From NCBI RefSeq assembly GCF_001886735.1, contig NZ_CP018076.1, forward strand, positions 434,001-498,000: a DNA stretch of 64,000 nucleotides, in the 5' to 3' direction. Below, in pieces: positions 26,445 through 35,288 of this stretch; position 1 is the stretch's first letter, and each line of letters opens with the position of its first letter. Under the pieces are notes generated by a model. It had not been told where the DNA came from and searched no databases. It worked only from the letters and a program-made list of their open reading frames with translations. A program made the position numbers and the translations under genes. The DNA comes from Sulfitobacter alexandrii. Its GTDB lineage: Bacteria; Pseudomonadota; Alphaproteobacteria; Rhodobacterales; Rhodobacteraceae.

Positions 26445-27218
26445 TCAAACGGCGTATTCTGCTCCCAGCCGATCCAGCCGCCGCTTAAGCGCGGCGAACT
26501 CCCGCGTGCCAAGATCAGCACCCAGTCCGGTCATGGCCTGCTTGTGCGCCAGCTGCTGCACCTCTTTCGGCGGAATATGAAGCGACCCTGCGGCCTGGGC
26601 CGCGATCTGGATGCGGCAGGCCTGCTCCAGGTAGAACATCATGATGAACGCCTCGGGGATCGACCGGCCACACGCCAGCAGACCGTGGTTGCGCAGGATC
26701 AGCATGTGCCGTTCCGGACCAAGGTCGGCCAGCAGCCTCTGCTGCTCTTCCATGTTCAGGGCCAGACCCTCGAATTCATGGTAACCGATCAGATCCCAGT
26801 AGAGCAGGCTGGTCTGGCTCAGGGGTAACAACCCCTCCGCCTGCGCTGATACGCCGACGCCGGCAGTGGTGTGGGTGTGGATGATGCAGGTGAGATCCGG
26901 CCGTTCGCGGTGCACGCAGGAGTGGATCACGTAGCCCGCCGGATTGATGTTCTCCTCGGTCTTGTCGATCTTGTTGCCGTCAAGATCGACCTTGATCAGA
27001 GAAGATGCCGTGACCTCCTCGTAGAGCACGCCGAAAGGGTTCAGCAGGAAGTGTTCCTCGGGCCCCGGCACACGCGCCGAGATGTGGTTGTAGATCAGGT
27101 CATCCATCCCGAAATGCGCGATCAGGCGGTAGGCCGCGGCGAGGTCGACTCGGACCTCCCATTCCGCATCCGACATGCCGGCGGGCTTGGTACCTTGTGT
27201 ACCCATAGTCTGTTCCAT
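26445..27218 (-). CDS. class II aldolase/adducin family protein
   Basis: A 257-residue aldolase-type protein. Zinc ligands are visible in IIHTHTTAG (two histidines) and in ILRNHGLLACG (third), with the N-terminal YNHISARVPG substrate loop. Related enzymes cleave sugar phosphates or decarboxylate, and the adducin-like group includes many catabolic enzymes of unknown substrate. The ATG at 27218 follows AAAGGGATACGCAC. It is convergent with the reductase (36-base gap) and divergent from the TRAP operon. Confidence 0.87.
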   Translation of the reverse strand: MEQTMGTQGTKPAGMSDAEWEVRVDLAAAYRLIAHFGMDDLIYNHISARVPGPEEHFLLNPFGVLYEEVTASSLIKVDLDGNKIDKTEENINPAGYVIHSCVHRERPDLTCIIHTHTTAGVGVSAQAEGLLPLSQTSLLYWDLIGYHEFEGLALNMEEQQRLLADLGPERHMLILRNHGLLACGRSIPEAFIMMFYLEQACRIQIAAQAAGSLHIPPKEVQQLAHKQAMTGLGADLGTREFAALKRRLDRLGAEYAV

Positions 27219-27455
27219 GTGCGTATCCCTTTGATGTTTAAAGGTTATTGCATTCCGCGGGGCGGCTCCTCCCGGTTCCCGCTGGCGGTGAATCTGCATG
27301 GTTGCGCAAATTTTCTGTTGCGAGATTACACATTCGGCGTAACATGAACAGGCGTTTGTTTGGCAAAAGGAAGGACGGCCTTCGCCGGGCGACGCAACGA
27401 CGGGCCGCAAGACGGCCTCGAAACAGCGGTCGGACGCCGCTCAGGGAGGAAACAG
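27219..27455. promoter_or_regulatory. divergent promoter region aldolase / TRAP operon 1
   Basis: Contains a direct repeat GTTGCG (27301-27306 and 27317-27322, 16-base period) in an AT-rich setting and GTTTGGCAAA at 27358-27367, which is shared with the reductase upstream region. Confidence 0.4.
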
Positions 27456-28553
27456 ATGAAACTCAATCGACGCACGTTCTTCAAATCGGGCGCTCTCGGG
27501 GCGGGGGCCATGACCCTGGCCGCGCCCGCAATCGCACAGAATCGGCGGGAACTGACGATGGTCATGGCTTGGCCGCACAATTTCCCGGGGCTGGCTTCCA
27601 TCGCGTATAATTTTGCCAAGTACGTCGAGGAACTGTCGGACGGTTCGATCACCATCAACGTCAACGCGGCGGGTGAACTTGTCGGCGCCTTCGAGGTGTT
27701 CGATGCCGTGGGCCAGGGGACGGCGGATTTCTACCATGCCTCGCCGATGTTCCTGGCGGGCAAGTGGCAGCCGGTCACGTTTTTCGGGCTGGTGCCCTTC
27801 GGGCTGAACGCGAACGAACACTGCGCCTGGATGTATTTCGGCGGCGGCGAGGAGCTGCAGGACAAGCCCTACCGCGAGATGTTCAATCTCAAGGGGTTCA
27901 CCTGCGGTCACACGGGTACGCAGATGGCCGGCTGGTTCAACGAGGAAATCAATTCCCTCGACGACTTCAAGGGCGTCAAGATGCGCAGCTCCGGCATCGC
28001 GGGCGAAGTGATGCGCCGTGTCGGCGCCAGCGCGGTGATGATTCCCCCGCAGGAGATCTTCACCTCCCTGCAGTCGGGGGCCATCGACGCGACCGAGCTC
28101 TGCTGTGCATGGCTGGACAGCGCCAACGGCTTCCATCAATACGCCAAGTACTACTATGCGCCCGGCTGGCAGGAAGTGAACAGCGCCGGCGAGATCGGCA
28201 TGAACGCGGACCTCTGGGACGATTTCAGCGCGCACGAAAAGGTCATCGTCCGTCACGCGGTGCAGTCCGCGAACTCCATCAACATCGGCGAATGGCCCTA
28301 CTACAACGCCCGCGCGATGGACACACTGCGCAACGACCACGGCGTCGATGTACGGCTCTATCCCGATGACGTGCTCGAAGCTCTGGCGATCACCTCGGCC
28401 GAAGTCGTGGCTGAACTGGGCGAAACGGACGACTACGCGCGCGATATCTACGCCAGCTGGAAGGAATACCGCGACACCGCGCTGCGCTATTCCGCGCTGG
28501 TGGATTACCCGCTCTATCGCGCGCGCAAGATCGCTTTCGAAGCCGGGGCCTGA
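27456..28553 (+). CDS. TRAP transporter solute-binding protein (DctP), Tat-exported
   Basis: A 365-residue periplasmic binding protein. The signal RRTFFKSGALGAGAMTLAAPA has the twin-arginine motif, unlike most DctP proteins, which use Sec. The mature part follows the DctP/TAXI-like mannitol-chloroaromatic group (MVMAWPHNFPGL, ADFYHASPMFL, LKGFTCGHTGTQMAGWFNEE shown in part, VMIPPQEIFTSLQSGAIDATE). It delivers an organic acid-type ligand to the DctQ/DctM pair downstream. GGGAGGAAACAG precedes the ATG. The ligand is unknown. Confidence 0.93.
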   Translation: MKLNRRTFFKSGALGAGAMTLAAPAIAQNRRELTMVMAWPHNFPGLASIAYNFAKYVEELSDGSITINVNAAGELVGAFEVFDAVGQGTADFYHASPMFLAGKWQPVTFFGLVPFGLNANEHCAWMYFGGGEELQDKPYREMFNLKGFTCGHTGTQMAGWFNEEINSLDDFKGVKMRSSGIAGEVMRRVGASAVMIPPQEIFTSLQSGAIDATELCCAWLDSANGFHQYAKYYYAPGWQEVNSAGEIGMNADLWDDFSAHEKVIVRHAVQSANSINIGEWPYYNARAMDTLRNDHGVDVRLYPDDVLEALAITSAEVVAELGETDDYARDIYASWKEYRDTALRYSALVDYPLYRARKIAFEAGA

Positions 28554-28572
28554 GGCCCACCCAAGCAATCGT

Positions 28573-28605
28573 GCGGCGCCCGAAGGGGCGTCGCCGCCAT
28601 TTTTC
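28573..28605 (+). terminator. hairpin with T run between dctP and dctQ, probable attenuator
   Basis: GCGGCG (28573-28578) pairs with CGCCGC (28592-28597), with inner CCC/GGG pairs, followed by ATTTTT. Placed between the binding protein and the permease genes, it probably lowers read-through so that the binding protein is made in excess. Confidence 0.6.
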
Positions 28606-28619
28606 CGGGGTGATCCGAC

Positions 28620-29201
28620 TTGCGCTACCTAGACCTGCCAATCGCGATCCTTGACGCGGTGACCGCCGCGATCGGGCGCGCCTTTTCATGGCTGACGCTG
28701 TTCATGGTGCTGATGACATTCGTGAACGTGCTGCTGCGATACGTTTTCGGGCTGTCGGTCGTGGCGGCCCATGAAACGGTGATCTACGCCTTCGGCATCG
28801 TCATGACAGGCGTCGGCGGCTGGGCGCTGCTGACCGACCAGCACGTCCGGATCGACGTGTTCTACGGCGGCATGAGCGCACGCGCCAAGGCCATCGTGAA
28901 CGTGGGCGGCACCCTGCTGTTCCTCGCGCCGCTGCTCTACGTGATCGCGTCGCGGTCGGTGGATTACGTGGCCCGGTCCTGGAAGGTGCGCGAAGGCTCC
29001 GCGGAGATCGCCGGGCTGGATTACCTTTACGTCCTCAAGAGCTTCATTCTCGTCTTTGTCGTTGTCCTGGGGCTGCAGGCCATTTCCTTCTTCCTGCGGA
29101 ACCTGCGCATCCTCGTGCTGGGCTACGACCCCGCGCCCCCACCGCGGGTGGAGGATGTGACCGTCGGTGACAACCCGCTGACCGGGCAGGAAAAGTCATG
29201 A
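28620..29201 (+). CDS. TRAP transporter small permease (DctQ)
   Basis: A 193-residue membrane protein with four predicted helices; NVLLRYVFGLSVVAAHE and GGWALLTDQHVRIDVFY are the usual DctQ motifs. A TTG start at 28620, preceded by GGGGTGATCCGAC, gives the normal length. It overlaps the DctM gene by four bases (ATGA). Confidence 0.9.
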   Translation: MRYLDLPIAILDAVTAAIGRAFSWLTLFMVLMTFVNVLLRYVFGLSVVAAHETVIYAFGIVMTGVGGWALLTDQHVRIDVFYGGMSARAKAIVNVGGTLLFLAPLLYVIASRSVDYVARSWKVREGSAEIAGLDYLYVLKSFILVFVVVLGLQAISFFLRNLRILVLGYDPAPPPRVEDVTVGDNPLTGQEKS

Positions 29202-30778
29202 TCGCCGAATACCTCGAACTGTTCCTTTTCCTCGCCATTTTCTTCCTGATCCTGCTGGGATTTCCGGTGGCCTTCACGCTGGCCGGGGTTGCGCTGATCT
29301 TCGCGGTGATCGGCTACTGGCTTGGCGAATTCCAGCTGCGGCAGCTCAGCTTTCTGCCGCAACGCATCTTCGGCACGATGTCCAGCGAGGTTCTGATCGC
29401 GGCGCCGATGTTCATCTTCATGGGGCTGGTGCTGGAGCGGTCCAAGGTCGCTGCCGACCTGTTGACGTCCATGGCCAAGCTGTTCCGCGGCATGCGGGGC
29501 GGGCTGGCCCTGTCGGTGGTGCTGGTCGGGATGCTGATGGCCGCGTCGACCGGGATCGTCGGCGCGACGGTCGTCACCATGGGATTGATCGCGCTTCCGG
29601 TGATGCTCAAGGCAGGCTATGACCCGCGCCTCGCCACCGGGACGATTTGCGCCAGCGGCACGCTGGGGCAGGTGATCCCGCCGTCGATCGTGCTGGTTTT
29701 CCTGGGCGACGTACTGACCTACGCGAACCAGCAGGCCAACCTCAAGGCCGGGAATTTCGCGGGCAAGTCCGTGGGCGTGGGCGATCTCTTTGCCGGATCG
29801 CTGATCCCGGGTCTCGTGCTGGTGGCGCTCTACGCGATCTACATCATCACCGTGGCCTGGCTGAAACCGGAGATCGCGCCGATCCCCGAACCCGAAGAGG
29901 GTGAAGAAGGGCTCAGCCGCGCGGAAAGCCTCAAGCTGCTTCTGAACGGGCTGCTGCCGCCCGGACTTCTGATCATCGCGGTGCTGGGGTCGATCCTGTC
30001 GGGTATCGCCACGCCGACGGAGGCCGCAGGCGTCGGCGCGGTCGGCGCGCTGATGCTGGCCGCGTCGCGCGGAAGGCCCCGGTTGGCCTGGGTCTTCCGG
30101 GCGGGCGTCGTGGCGGCCATCGGCCTCATCCTCCTGAACGTGTTCTTCGACCTCCTGATCCAGCGCAGCGACTTCAGCCCGACCGAACAGGTTGCGGTCT
30201 GGGGGGCGATGCTGCTGGTGGCGGTGGTGATCGTCGCCGTGCTGGTCGCCTGCTGGGTGCTCTTCCGGGACGGTCAACTGGCCCCGGTCGCGGAACAGAC
30301 CGGCCTGATTACCGCGATGATCTTTGCAGTCCTGGTGGGCGCGAGCCTGTTCTCGCTGGTGTTCCGGGGTCTGGGCGGCGAGGAAACGGTGCACCACCTG
30401 CTCGACGCCCTGCCGGGCGGATTGTTCGGCGCGATGGTCTTCGTGATGTTGCTGATGTTCGTCATGGGCTTCTTCCTCGACTTCCTCGAGATCATTTTCA
30501 TTCTGGTGCCCATCGTGGGACCGGTGCTGATCCTCATGGGGGCGGACCCGGTCTGGCTGGGCGTGATGATCGCGGTGAACCTGCAGACATCCTTCCTGAC
30601 GCCGCCTTTCGGCTTCGCGCTTTTCTTCCTGCGCGGCGCGGCCCCGGCGAGTGTCCAGACCTTCGACATCTATCGTGGCGTGATGCCCTTCATCGCACTG
30701 CAACTGATCGGACTTGCATTGATCGCGGTCTTCCCGGCCCTGGCCACATGGCTGCCGGATTACCTCTTCTCCAAGTGA
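29198..30778 (+). CDS. TRAP transporter large permease (DctM), extended form
   Basis: A 526-residue sodium-coupled permease. Typical motifs include ASTGIVGATVVTMGLIALP, GTLGQVIPPSIVLVFLGD and GIATPTEAAGVGAVGA. It is about 90 residues longer than the common 430-residue DctM: an insert near residues 290-400 adds roughly three hydrophobic stretches (GVVAAIGLILLNVFF, WGAMLLVAVVIVAVLVACWV, AMIFAVLVGASLFSLVF). Similar long forms accompany mannitol/chloroaromatic-type binding proteins. Part of TRAP operon 1. Confidence 0.92.
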   Translation: MIAEYLELFLFLAIFFLILLGFPVAFTLAGVALIFAVIGYWLGEFQLRQLSFLPQRIFGTMSSEVLIAAPMFIFMGLVLERSKVAADLLTSMAKLFRGMRGGLALSVVLVGMLMAASTGIVGATVVTMGLIALPVMLKAGYDPRLATGTICASGTLGQVIPPSIVLVFLGDVLTYANQQANLKAGNFAGKSVGVGDLFAGSLIPGLVLVALYAIYIITVAWLKPEIAPIPEPEEGEEGLSRAESLKLLLNGLLPPGLLIIAVLGSILSGIATPTEAAGVGAVGALMLAASRGRPRLAWVFRAGVVAAIGLILLNVFFDLLIQRSDFSPTEQVAVWGAMLLVAVVIVAVLVACWVLFRDGQLAPVAEQTGLITAMIFAVLVGASLFSLVFRGLGGEETVHHLLDALPGGLFGAMVFVMLLMFVMGFFLDFLEIIFILVPIVGPVLILMGADPVWLGVMIAVNLQTSFLTPPFGFALFFLRGAAPASVQTFDIYRGVMPFIALQLIGLALIAVFPALATWLPDYLFSK

Positions 30779-30807
30779 CCGCGACCGAGAGACAAAGGAG
30801 CGACTGA

Positions 30808-31986
30808 ATGACGGAAACAGTATTGGCCGGTGGCCTGCGTACGGCGCTGGGGGCCTTCGGTGGCAGCCTCGCGGGGCTCGAAATGACCGAAATGGCGGGC
30901 CGCACCGCGGCCGCTTGCATGGCGGACGCCGGGATCGCCCCTGAAAAGGTGGACCACATGGTCTTTACCACCACGGTTCCGTCGGACCGCGACAGCCTGT
31001 TTGCGGCGCGGGTGGTGGGCGTCAAGTCCGGGATCCCCGAATCCGCCGGTGCGCTGGGCGTGATACGGGCCTGTGCCTCGGGCCTGCAATCCCTGCTTTC
31101 CGCGGGCCAGCAGGTGGACAGCGGACATTCGAAAATCGCGCTGGCAGGCGGCGCGGAAAGCTATTCACGCGCGCCCCACGCCATCACCACCCTGCGCGGC
31201 GGTACGCCACGCGGCCCGGCGCAGATCGAGGACATGCTCGACTGGGCCTACCGTTGCCCTTTCTCGCAGGAATACATGGGCGATACCGCCGAGAACCTCG
31301 CAGATGACTACCAGTACACCCGCGACGCGATGGACACCTGGGGCGCGATGAGCCAGGAGCGCGCGCTCAAGGCCCGCGACAGCGGTTTCCTCGCGCGGCA
31401 GATCACGCCGATGACGCTCGAAAGCAGGGATGGTCCGGTCGTCTTCGACACCGACGAATGCCCCCGAGCCGATGCAACCGCCGAAAAGCTGGCCCGCTTG
31501 CGGCCCGCCTTCCGAAAGGACGGCCGCGTGACGGCGGGCAATGCCTCCACCGTGAACGATGCGGCGGCCTTCATGCTGGTCGGGGACCGGACCGCGCTGG
31601 AGAACGAGGGTGTCGCGCCCCGCGCCCGGATCACCGACTGGACCGTGGTCGGGGTTCCCGCCCGCATCATGGGGCACGGACCCGTGCCCGCGATCAACGC
31701 CTTGCTGGAGAAGACTGGCCTCGCGCTGTCCGATATCGACTACTTTGAAATCAACGAGGCCTTCGCCGCCGTCAACATCCACGCCGAGGCGCAGCTCGGC
31801 ATTCCGCGCGACCTGCACAATCTCTACGGTGGGGGCATTTCGCTTGGCCATCCGCCGGGTGTCACGGGGGTGCGCATGGCCCTGACCGCGATGCAACATC
31901 TGGAGGACACGGGCGGGCGCCGCGCGATCCTGTCGATGTGCCTTGGCGCGGGTCAGGGGATGGCACTGCTGATGGAGCGGATCTGA
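30808..31986 (+). CDS. thiolase family acyl-CoA acyltransferase
   Basis: A 392-residue degradative-type thiolase. The nucleophile is C89 in IRACASG, with NEAFA, GGGISLGHPPG (catalytic histidine) and the second cysteine in MCLGAGQG, so the active site is complete. The GHPPG form replaces the usual GHPIG/GHPVG. It would cleave 3-oxoacyl-CoA at the end of a beta-oxidation round. It starts the catabolic island, 29 bases after dctM, and overlaps the following ligase by one base. Confidence 0.92.
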   Translation: MTETVLAGGLRTALGAFGGSLAGLEMTEMAGRTAAACMADAGIAPEKVDHMVFTTTVPSDRDSLFAARVVGVKSGIPESAGALGVIRACASGLQSLLSAGQQVDSGHSKIALAGGAESYSRAPHAITTLRGGTPRGPAQIEDMLDWAYRCPFSQEYMGDTAENLADDYQYTRDAMDTWGAMSQERALKARDSGFLARQITPMTLESRDGPVVFDTDECPRADATAEKLARLRPAFRKDGRVTAGNASTVNDAAAFMLVGDRTALENEGVAPRARITDWTVVGVPARIMGHGPVPAINALLEKTGLALSDIDYFEINEAFAAVNIHAEAQLGIPRDLHNLYGGGISLGHPPGVTGVRMALTAMQHLEDTGGRRAILSMCLGAGQGMALLMERI

Positions 31987-33608
31987 TGCAGACACTCTTT
32001 GCCGGACTGGAGGCGGCGGCGGACCGCTGGCCCGATCGTCCCTTCCTCTGCACGCCGCCGCGCCCCGGGCGGGATTACCTGCCCGAGGGATCGGAATGGA
32101 CCTTCGCGGAAGTGCTGGAGAAGACCCGCGCGCTGGCCGAGACTTGGCGCGCGGCCGGCTGGGGGATGGGCCACCGCGTGGCGCTGGCGCTGGACAACCA
32201 CCCGGCGCACGTCGTGCATTTCCTCGCGCTGAACGCGCTGGGCGTTTCCCAGGTGCCGGTGAATCCCTACTACCTTCACCACGAACTGACCTACCTGCTT
32301 GAGCACTCCGAGGCACAGGCCGCCGTGGCCCTGCCGCACAACCGCGCCCGGCTGGAGGCCGCCGGCGATCTGCCGATCGTCGACTGGGATGACCGGACCG
32401 ACGTGACCGATTTCGCGCCGCCCCCGCCCCCGGTGCCCGCCGCCGACGGCGCGCCGGGCCGGAACACCGAGATCGCGGTCATCTATACATCCGGAACCAC
32501 GTCGCGACCCAAGGGCGCGATCCTCGACACGGCCTATGCGGTCGCCGCCGGCCTGTCCTATGCCGAGCACGGCGGGGCGCTGACCCTGCGCCCCGGGGTC
32601 GAGCGGATCTTCGTCCCGCTGCCGTTCTTTCACGTCAACGCGGGCATCAACACCCTGACGGCGGCGCTGCTGACGGGAATTTGCCTGATCGTGCCGGACA
32701 GATTTCATGCGGAAACATGGTGGGACGATCTACGCGCCACCCGCGCCACAGCCTTCCATTATCTCGGCATCATCCCTCCCGTGCTGATGAAGGCGCCGCC
32801 GCGACCCGATGATGCGACCCACGGCCTGCGCTTCGGTCTCGGCGCGGGGATCGATCCGGCGATCCACGCCGCCTTCGAGGCGCGGTTCGCCGTGCCCATG
32901 GTCGAGGTGTGGGGCATGACCGAAACCGGTCGTTTCCTCGCAGCCTGCCACGAACCGCGCAAGGTCGACACGCGGGCGTTCGGCCGTCCCATGCCCGGTC
33001 ACATGGAGGCCCGCGTGGTGGACGAGACCGGCGCCGAAGTGCCGCGCGGCACGGCCGGAGAACTGGTGGTCCGCGCCCCGGGGGACGATCCGCGCGCCGG
33101 CTTCTTTGCCGGATATCTCAAGAACGAGGCGGCCACGGCAGAGGTATGGCGCGACGGCTGGTTCCACACCGGGGACGTGGTGACCCAGGACGAAAGCGAC
33201 ATGCTGTGCTTTCTCGAGCGATCGAAGAACCTGATCCGGCGGTCGGGCGAGAACATTTCAGCCGCCGAAGTCGAGGACGCCCTGATCGACCATCCCGCCG
33301 TGGGTCAGGTCGCGGTGCTGTCCGTTCCCGACCGGATGCGCGACGAAGAGGTGATGGCCGTCATCGTGCCCGTCGCGGGTCACGCGCCGGATCACCAGAC
33401 CGCGACCGCGATCCTCGATTTCGCGCGGGACCGGCTGGCCTACTACAAGCTGCCCGCCTGGGTCGTGTTCCGCGACAGCCTGCCTGTCACCGGGACCCAG
33501 AAAGTCCAGAAGCACAAGCTTTTCGAACCCGGCGCTGACCCTTGCGCGCATCCCGGAGCGATCGACCTCAGGACAGAAAAATCGAACCGGCGAAAGGAAA
33601 AGGCATGA
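31986..33608 (+). CDS. acyl-CoA synthetase (AMP-forming)
   Basis: A 540-residue adenylate-forming ligase. The P-loop is IYTSGTTSRPKGA, motif A5 VWGMTETG, A7 WFHTGDVV and A8 RSKNLIRRSGENISAAEVE; the C-terminal lysine loop is TGTQKVQKHKL. It activates a carboxylic acid for the beta-oxidation genes around it. It overlaps the thiolase stop by one base and the hydratase start by four. The substrate range cannot be told. Confidence 0.92.
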   Translation: MQTLFAGLEAAADRWPDRPFLCTPPRPGRDYLPEGSEWTFAEVLEKTRALAETWRAAGWGMGHRVALALDNHPAHVVHFLALNALGVSQVPVNPYYLHHELTYLLEHSEAQAAVALPHNRARLEAAGDLPIVDWDDRTDVTDFAPPPPPVPAADGAPGRNTEIAVIYTSGTTSRPKGAILDTAYAVAAGLSYAEHGGALTLRPGVERIFVPLPFFHVNAGINTLTAALLTGICLIVPDRFHAETWWDDLRATRATAFHYLGIIPPVLMKAPPRPDDATHGLRFGLGAGIDPAIHAAFEARFAVPMVEVWGMTETGRFLAACHEPRKVDTRAFGRPMPGHMEARVVDETGAEVPRGTAGELVVRAPGDDPRAGFFAGYLKNEAATAEVWRDGWFHTGDVVTQDESDMLCFLERSKNLIRRSGENISAAEVEDALIDHPAVGQVAVLSVPDRMRDEEVMAVIVPVAGHAPDHQTATAILDFARDRLAYYKLPAWVVFRDSLPVTGTQKVQKHKLFEPGADPCAHPGAIDLRTEKSNRRKEKA

Positions 33609-34411
33609 GCGATCAGGGCGGTACCATCACGCTGGACCGGCAGGGGCCTGTCGCGATCCTGCGTTTCGGCAATCCCGACGCGGGTTACATGGATCCGGGC
33701 ACCGAATCCGCGCTGCCCGGCATGCTGGACGCGGTCGAGGACGACCCGGCGATACGCGCAGTGGTCCTGACCGGCGCGCAGGACGACGTGTTCATACGGC
33801 ACTACGACGTCAAGGTGCTTGAAAAGCGCAGCCGCAAGATGGCCGAACGAGGCCTGACCTTCGACACCGAGAGGCCGGTGCCGGAACCGGCCCTGCACCA
33901 GTGCATGCGACGGATCGAAACCAGCGCCAAACCCTATATCGCGGCGATCAACGGAACCGCCATGGGGGGCGGCTTCGAACTGGCCCTCGCCTGCGACATG
34001 CGCTTCGCGCAGGCAGGCGACTACCCGATCGGTCTCCCCGAGATCCGCATCGGTCTCCTGCCCGGCGCAGGCGGGACGCAGCGGCTCACGGCGCTGATCG
34101 GGCAGGCCCGCGCGCTGGAGTTCATGCTGCTGGGGCGCACGTTCGATCCGGGCCGCGCGGCGGAGCTGGGGATGGTCAACGCCTGCGTGGATGGGCCCGT
34201 TCTGGATCACGCCCTGCGCATCGCCGAAGAACTCGCCGCGCTGTCGCCGCGCGCGCTGGCGCAAATCAAGCGCCTGATCCGCCGGGCCACCCCCGATCCG
34301 GACGCGCTGGCAGATGAACGGACCCTGTTCTGCGACCTCATGGTTTCGCCCGAGGCGCTGGAACTGATGGGCAGGATGAACAGCAACGACAGCGACATCC
34401 GCACACCCTGA
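33605..34411 (+). CDS. enoyl-CoA hydratase/isomerase family protein
   Basis: A 268-residue crotonase. Both catalytic glutamates of hydratases appear present, in GGGFELALACD and LPEIRIGLLPGAGGTQRL, and the oxyanion-hole glycine in GTAMGGG. It would hydrate 2-enoyl-CoA in the same pathway as the thiolase and ligase upstream, with which it forms a coupled operon. The start at 33605 overlaps the ligase stop (ATGA). Confidence 0.92.
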   Translation: MSDQGGTITLDRQGPVAILRFGNPDAGYMDPGTESALPGMLDAVEDDPAIRAVVLTGAQDDVFIRHYDVKVLEKRSRKMAERGLTFDTERPVPEPALHQCMRRIETSAKPYIAAINGTAMGGGFELALACDMRFAQAGDYPIGLPEIRIGLLPGAGGTQRLTALIGQARALEFMLLGRTFDPGRAAELGMVNACVDGPVLDHALRIAEELAALSPRALAQIKRLIRRATPDPDALADERTLFCDLMVSPEALELMGRMNSNDSDIRTP

Positions 34412-34523
34412 ACCCCTGTTCGTCGCGACGGAACCGTGCGAAACAGTTGCCAACCCGCCCTTCCATCGCGAAAATGGCCCCGCCCGTCGACGACCGGACG
34501 CCCCAAGCAAAGAGATCAGCCCC

Positions 34524-35153
34524 TTGAGACCAAGACCCAAGCAGGAAACGACCGAAAAGCCCGCAACGTCGCCCCGGCCCGCACGCGGCAAGGGCGGCAA
34601 GAACCGGCGCGAGGACATCCTGCGCGCCGCCGGTACGCTGATGGCGGCCAAGGGCTACGATGCCACCTCGATGCGCGACATCTCGGCCGCGGTGGGGATG
34701 CTGCCCGGTTCGGTCTACTACCATTTCCCCTCCAAGGAGGCGCTCTTCGTCGAACTGCACAATGACGTGGTGCAGACCATGACGGCGCGCGTCCTCGCCG
34801 CTCTCGAAGGGGTCGACGACCCCTGGGAGCGCCTGCGCCTTTCCGCACGCGCCCACCTCGAGGGACTGATCCAGAACGACAACCTCGTGGCCATCGTTTC
34901 GCCCCAGTTCATCGGTGGCGAAAAGGAGGTGGCGCAGGTCGTCACCGATCACCGCCGCACCTACGAGCAGATCTTCCGCGACATTTTCGAGGCGCTGAAC
35001 CTGCCGGAAGGGGCCGACCCTACCATCCTTCGGCTCGGCCTGTTCGGATCGCTGAACTGGGTGCCGGTCTGGTACGAAGGCGACGGGCGGCGCAGCCCCG
35101 CAGAGATTTCCGACCAGTTCGTGGCCACGCTCAAGAGCGCCTACGCCGCGTGA
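34524..35153 (+). CDS. TetR/AcrR-family transcriptional regulator
   Basis: A 209-residue regulator. The N-terminal helix-turn-helix reads REDILRAAGTLMAAKGYDAT, then MRDISAAVGMLPGSVYYHF; the C-terminal ligand domain is of the FadR/PsrA-like sort with QFIGGEKEVAQVVTDHRRTYEQIF. The only reasonable start is a TTG at 34524. It sits inside the acyl-CoA island, so an acyl-CoA ligand is likely. The inverted repeats at 35258 and 42575 are candidate operators. Confidence 0.88.
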   Translation: MRPRPKQETTEKPATSPRPARGKGGKNRREDILRAAGTLMAAKGYDATSMRDISAAVGMLPGSVYYHFPSKEALFVELHNDVVQTMTARVLAALEGVDDPWERLRLSARAHLEGLIQNDNLVAIVSPQFIGGEKEVAQVVTDHRRTYEQIFRDIFEALNLPEGADPTILRLGLFGSLNWVPVWYEGDGRRSPAEISDQFVATLKSAYAA

Positions 35154-35246
35154 ATCGCGCGGGCCGGCCCGCCCGTGCGCCCCGGTAACGCCGGGGCGAT
35201 CCTGATACCTTCAGAAGCCCGGTCGCATTGACAGCGAATCCGTGCA

Positions 35247-35276
35247 TTGTTAAAAAACAATCGTTCGTTTGATATT
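35247..35276 (+). promoter_or_regulatory. promoter with operator-like repeat upstream of the SDR gene at 35289
   Basis: TTGTTA (35247-35252), 17-base spacer, TGATAT (35270-35275). The spacer contains CAATCG-TT-CGTTTG (35258-35271). The arrangement and sequence copy the promoter at 42564, with 15 identical bases in a row. If this -10 is right, the SDR transcript would have a leader of only a few bases. Confidence 0.6.
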
Positions 35277-35288
35277 TGGGGAGCCGTG

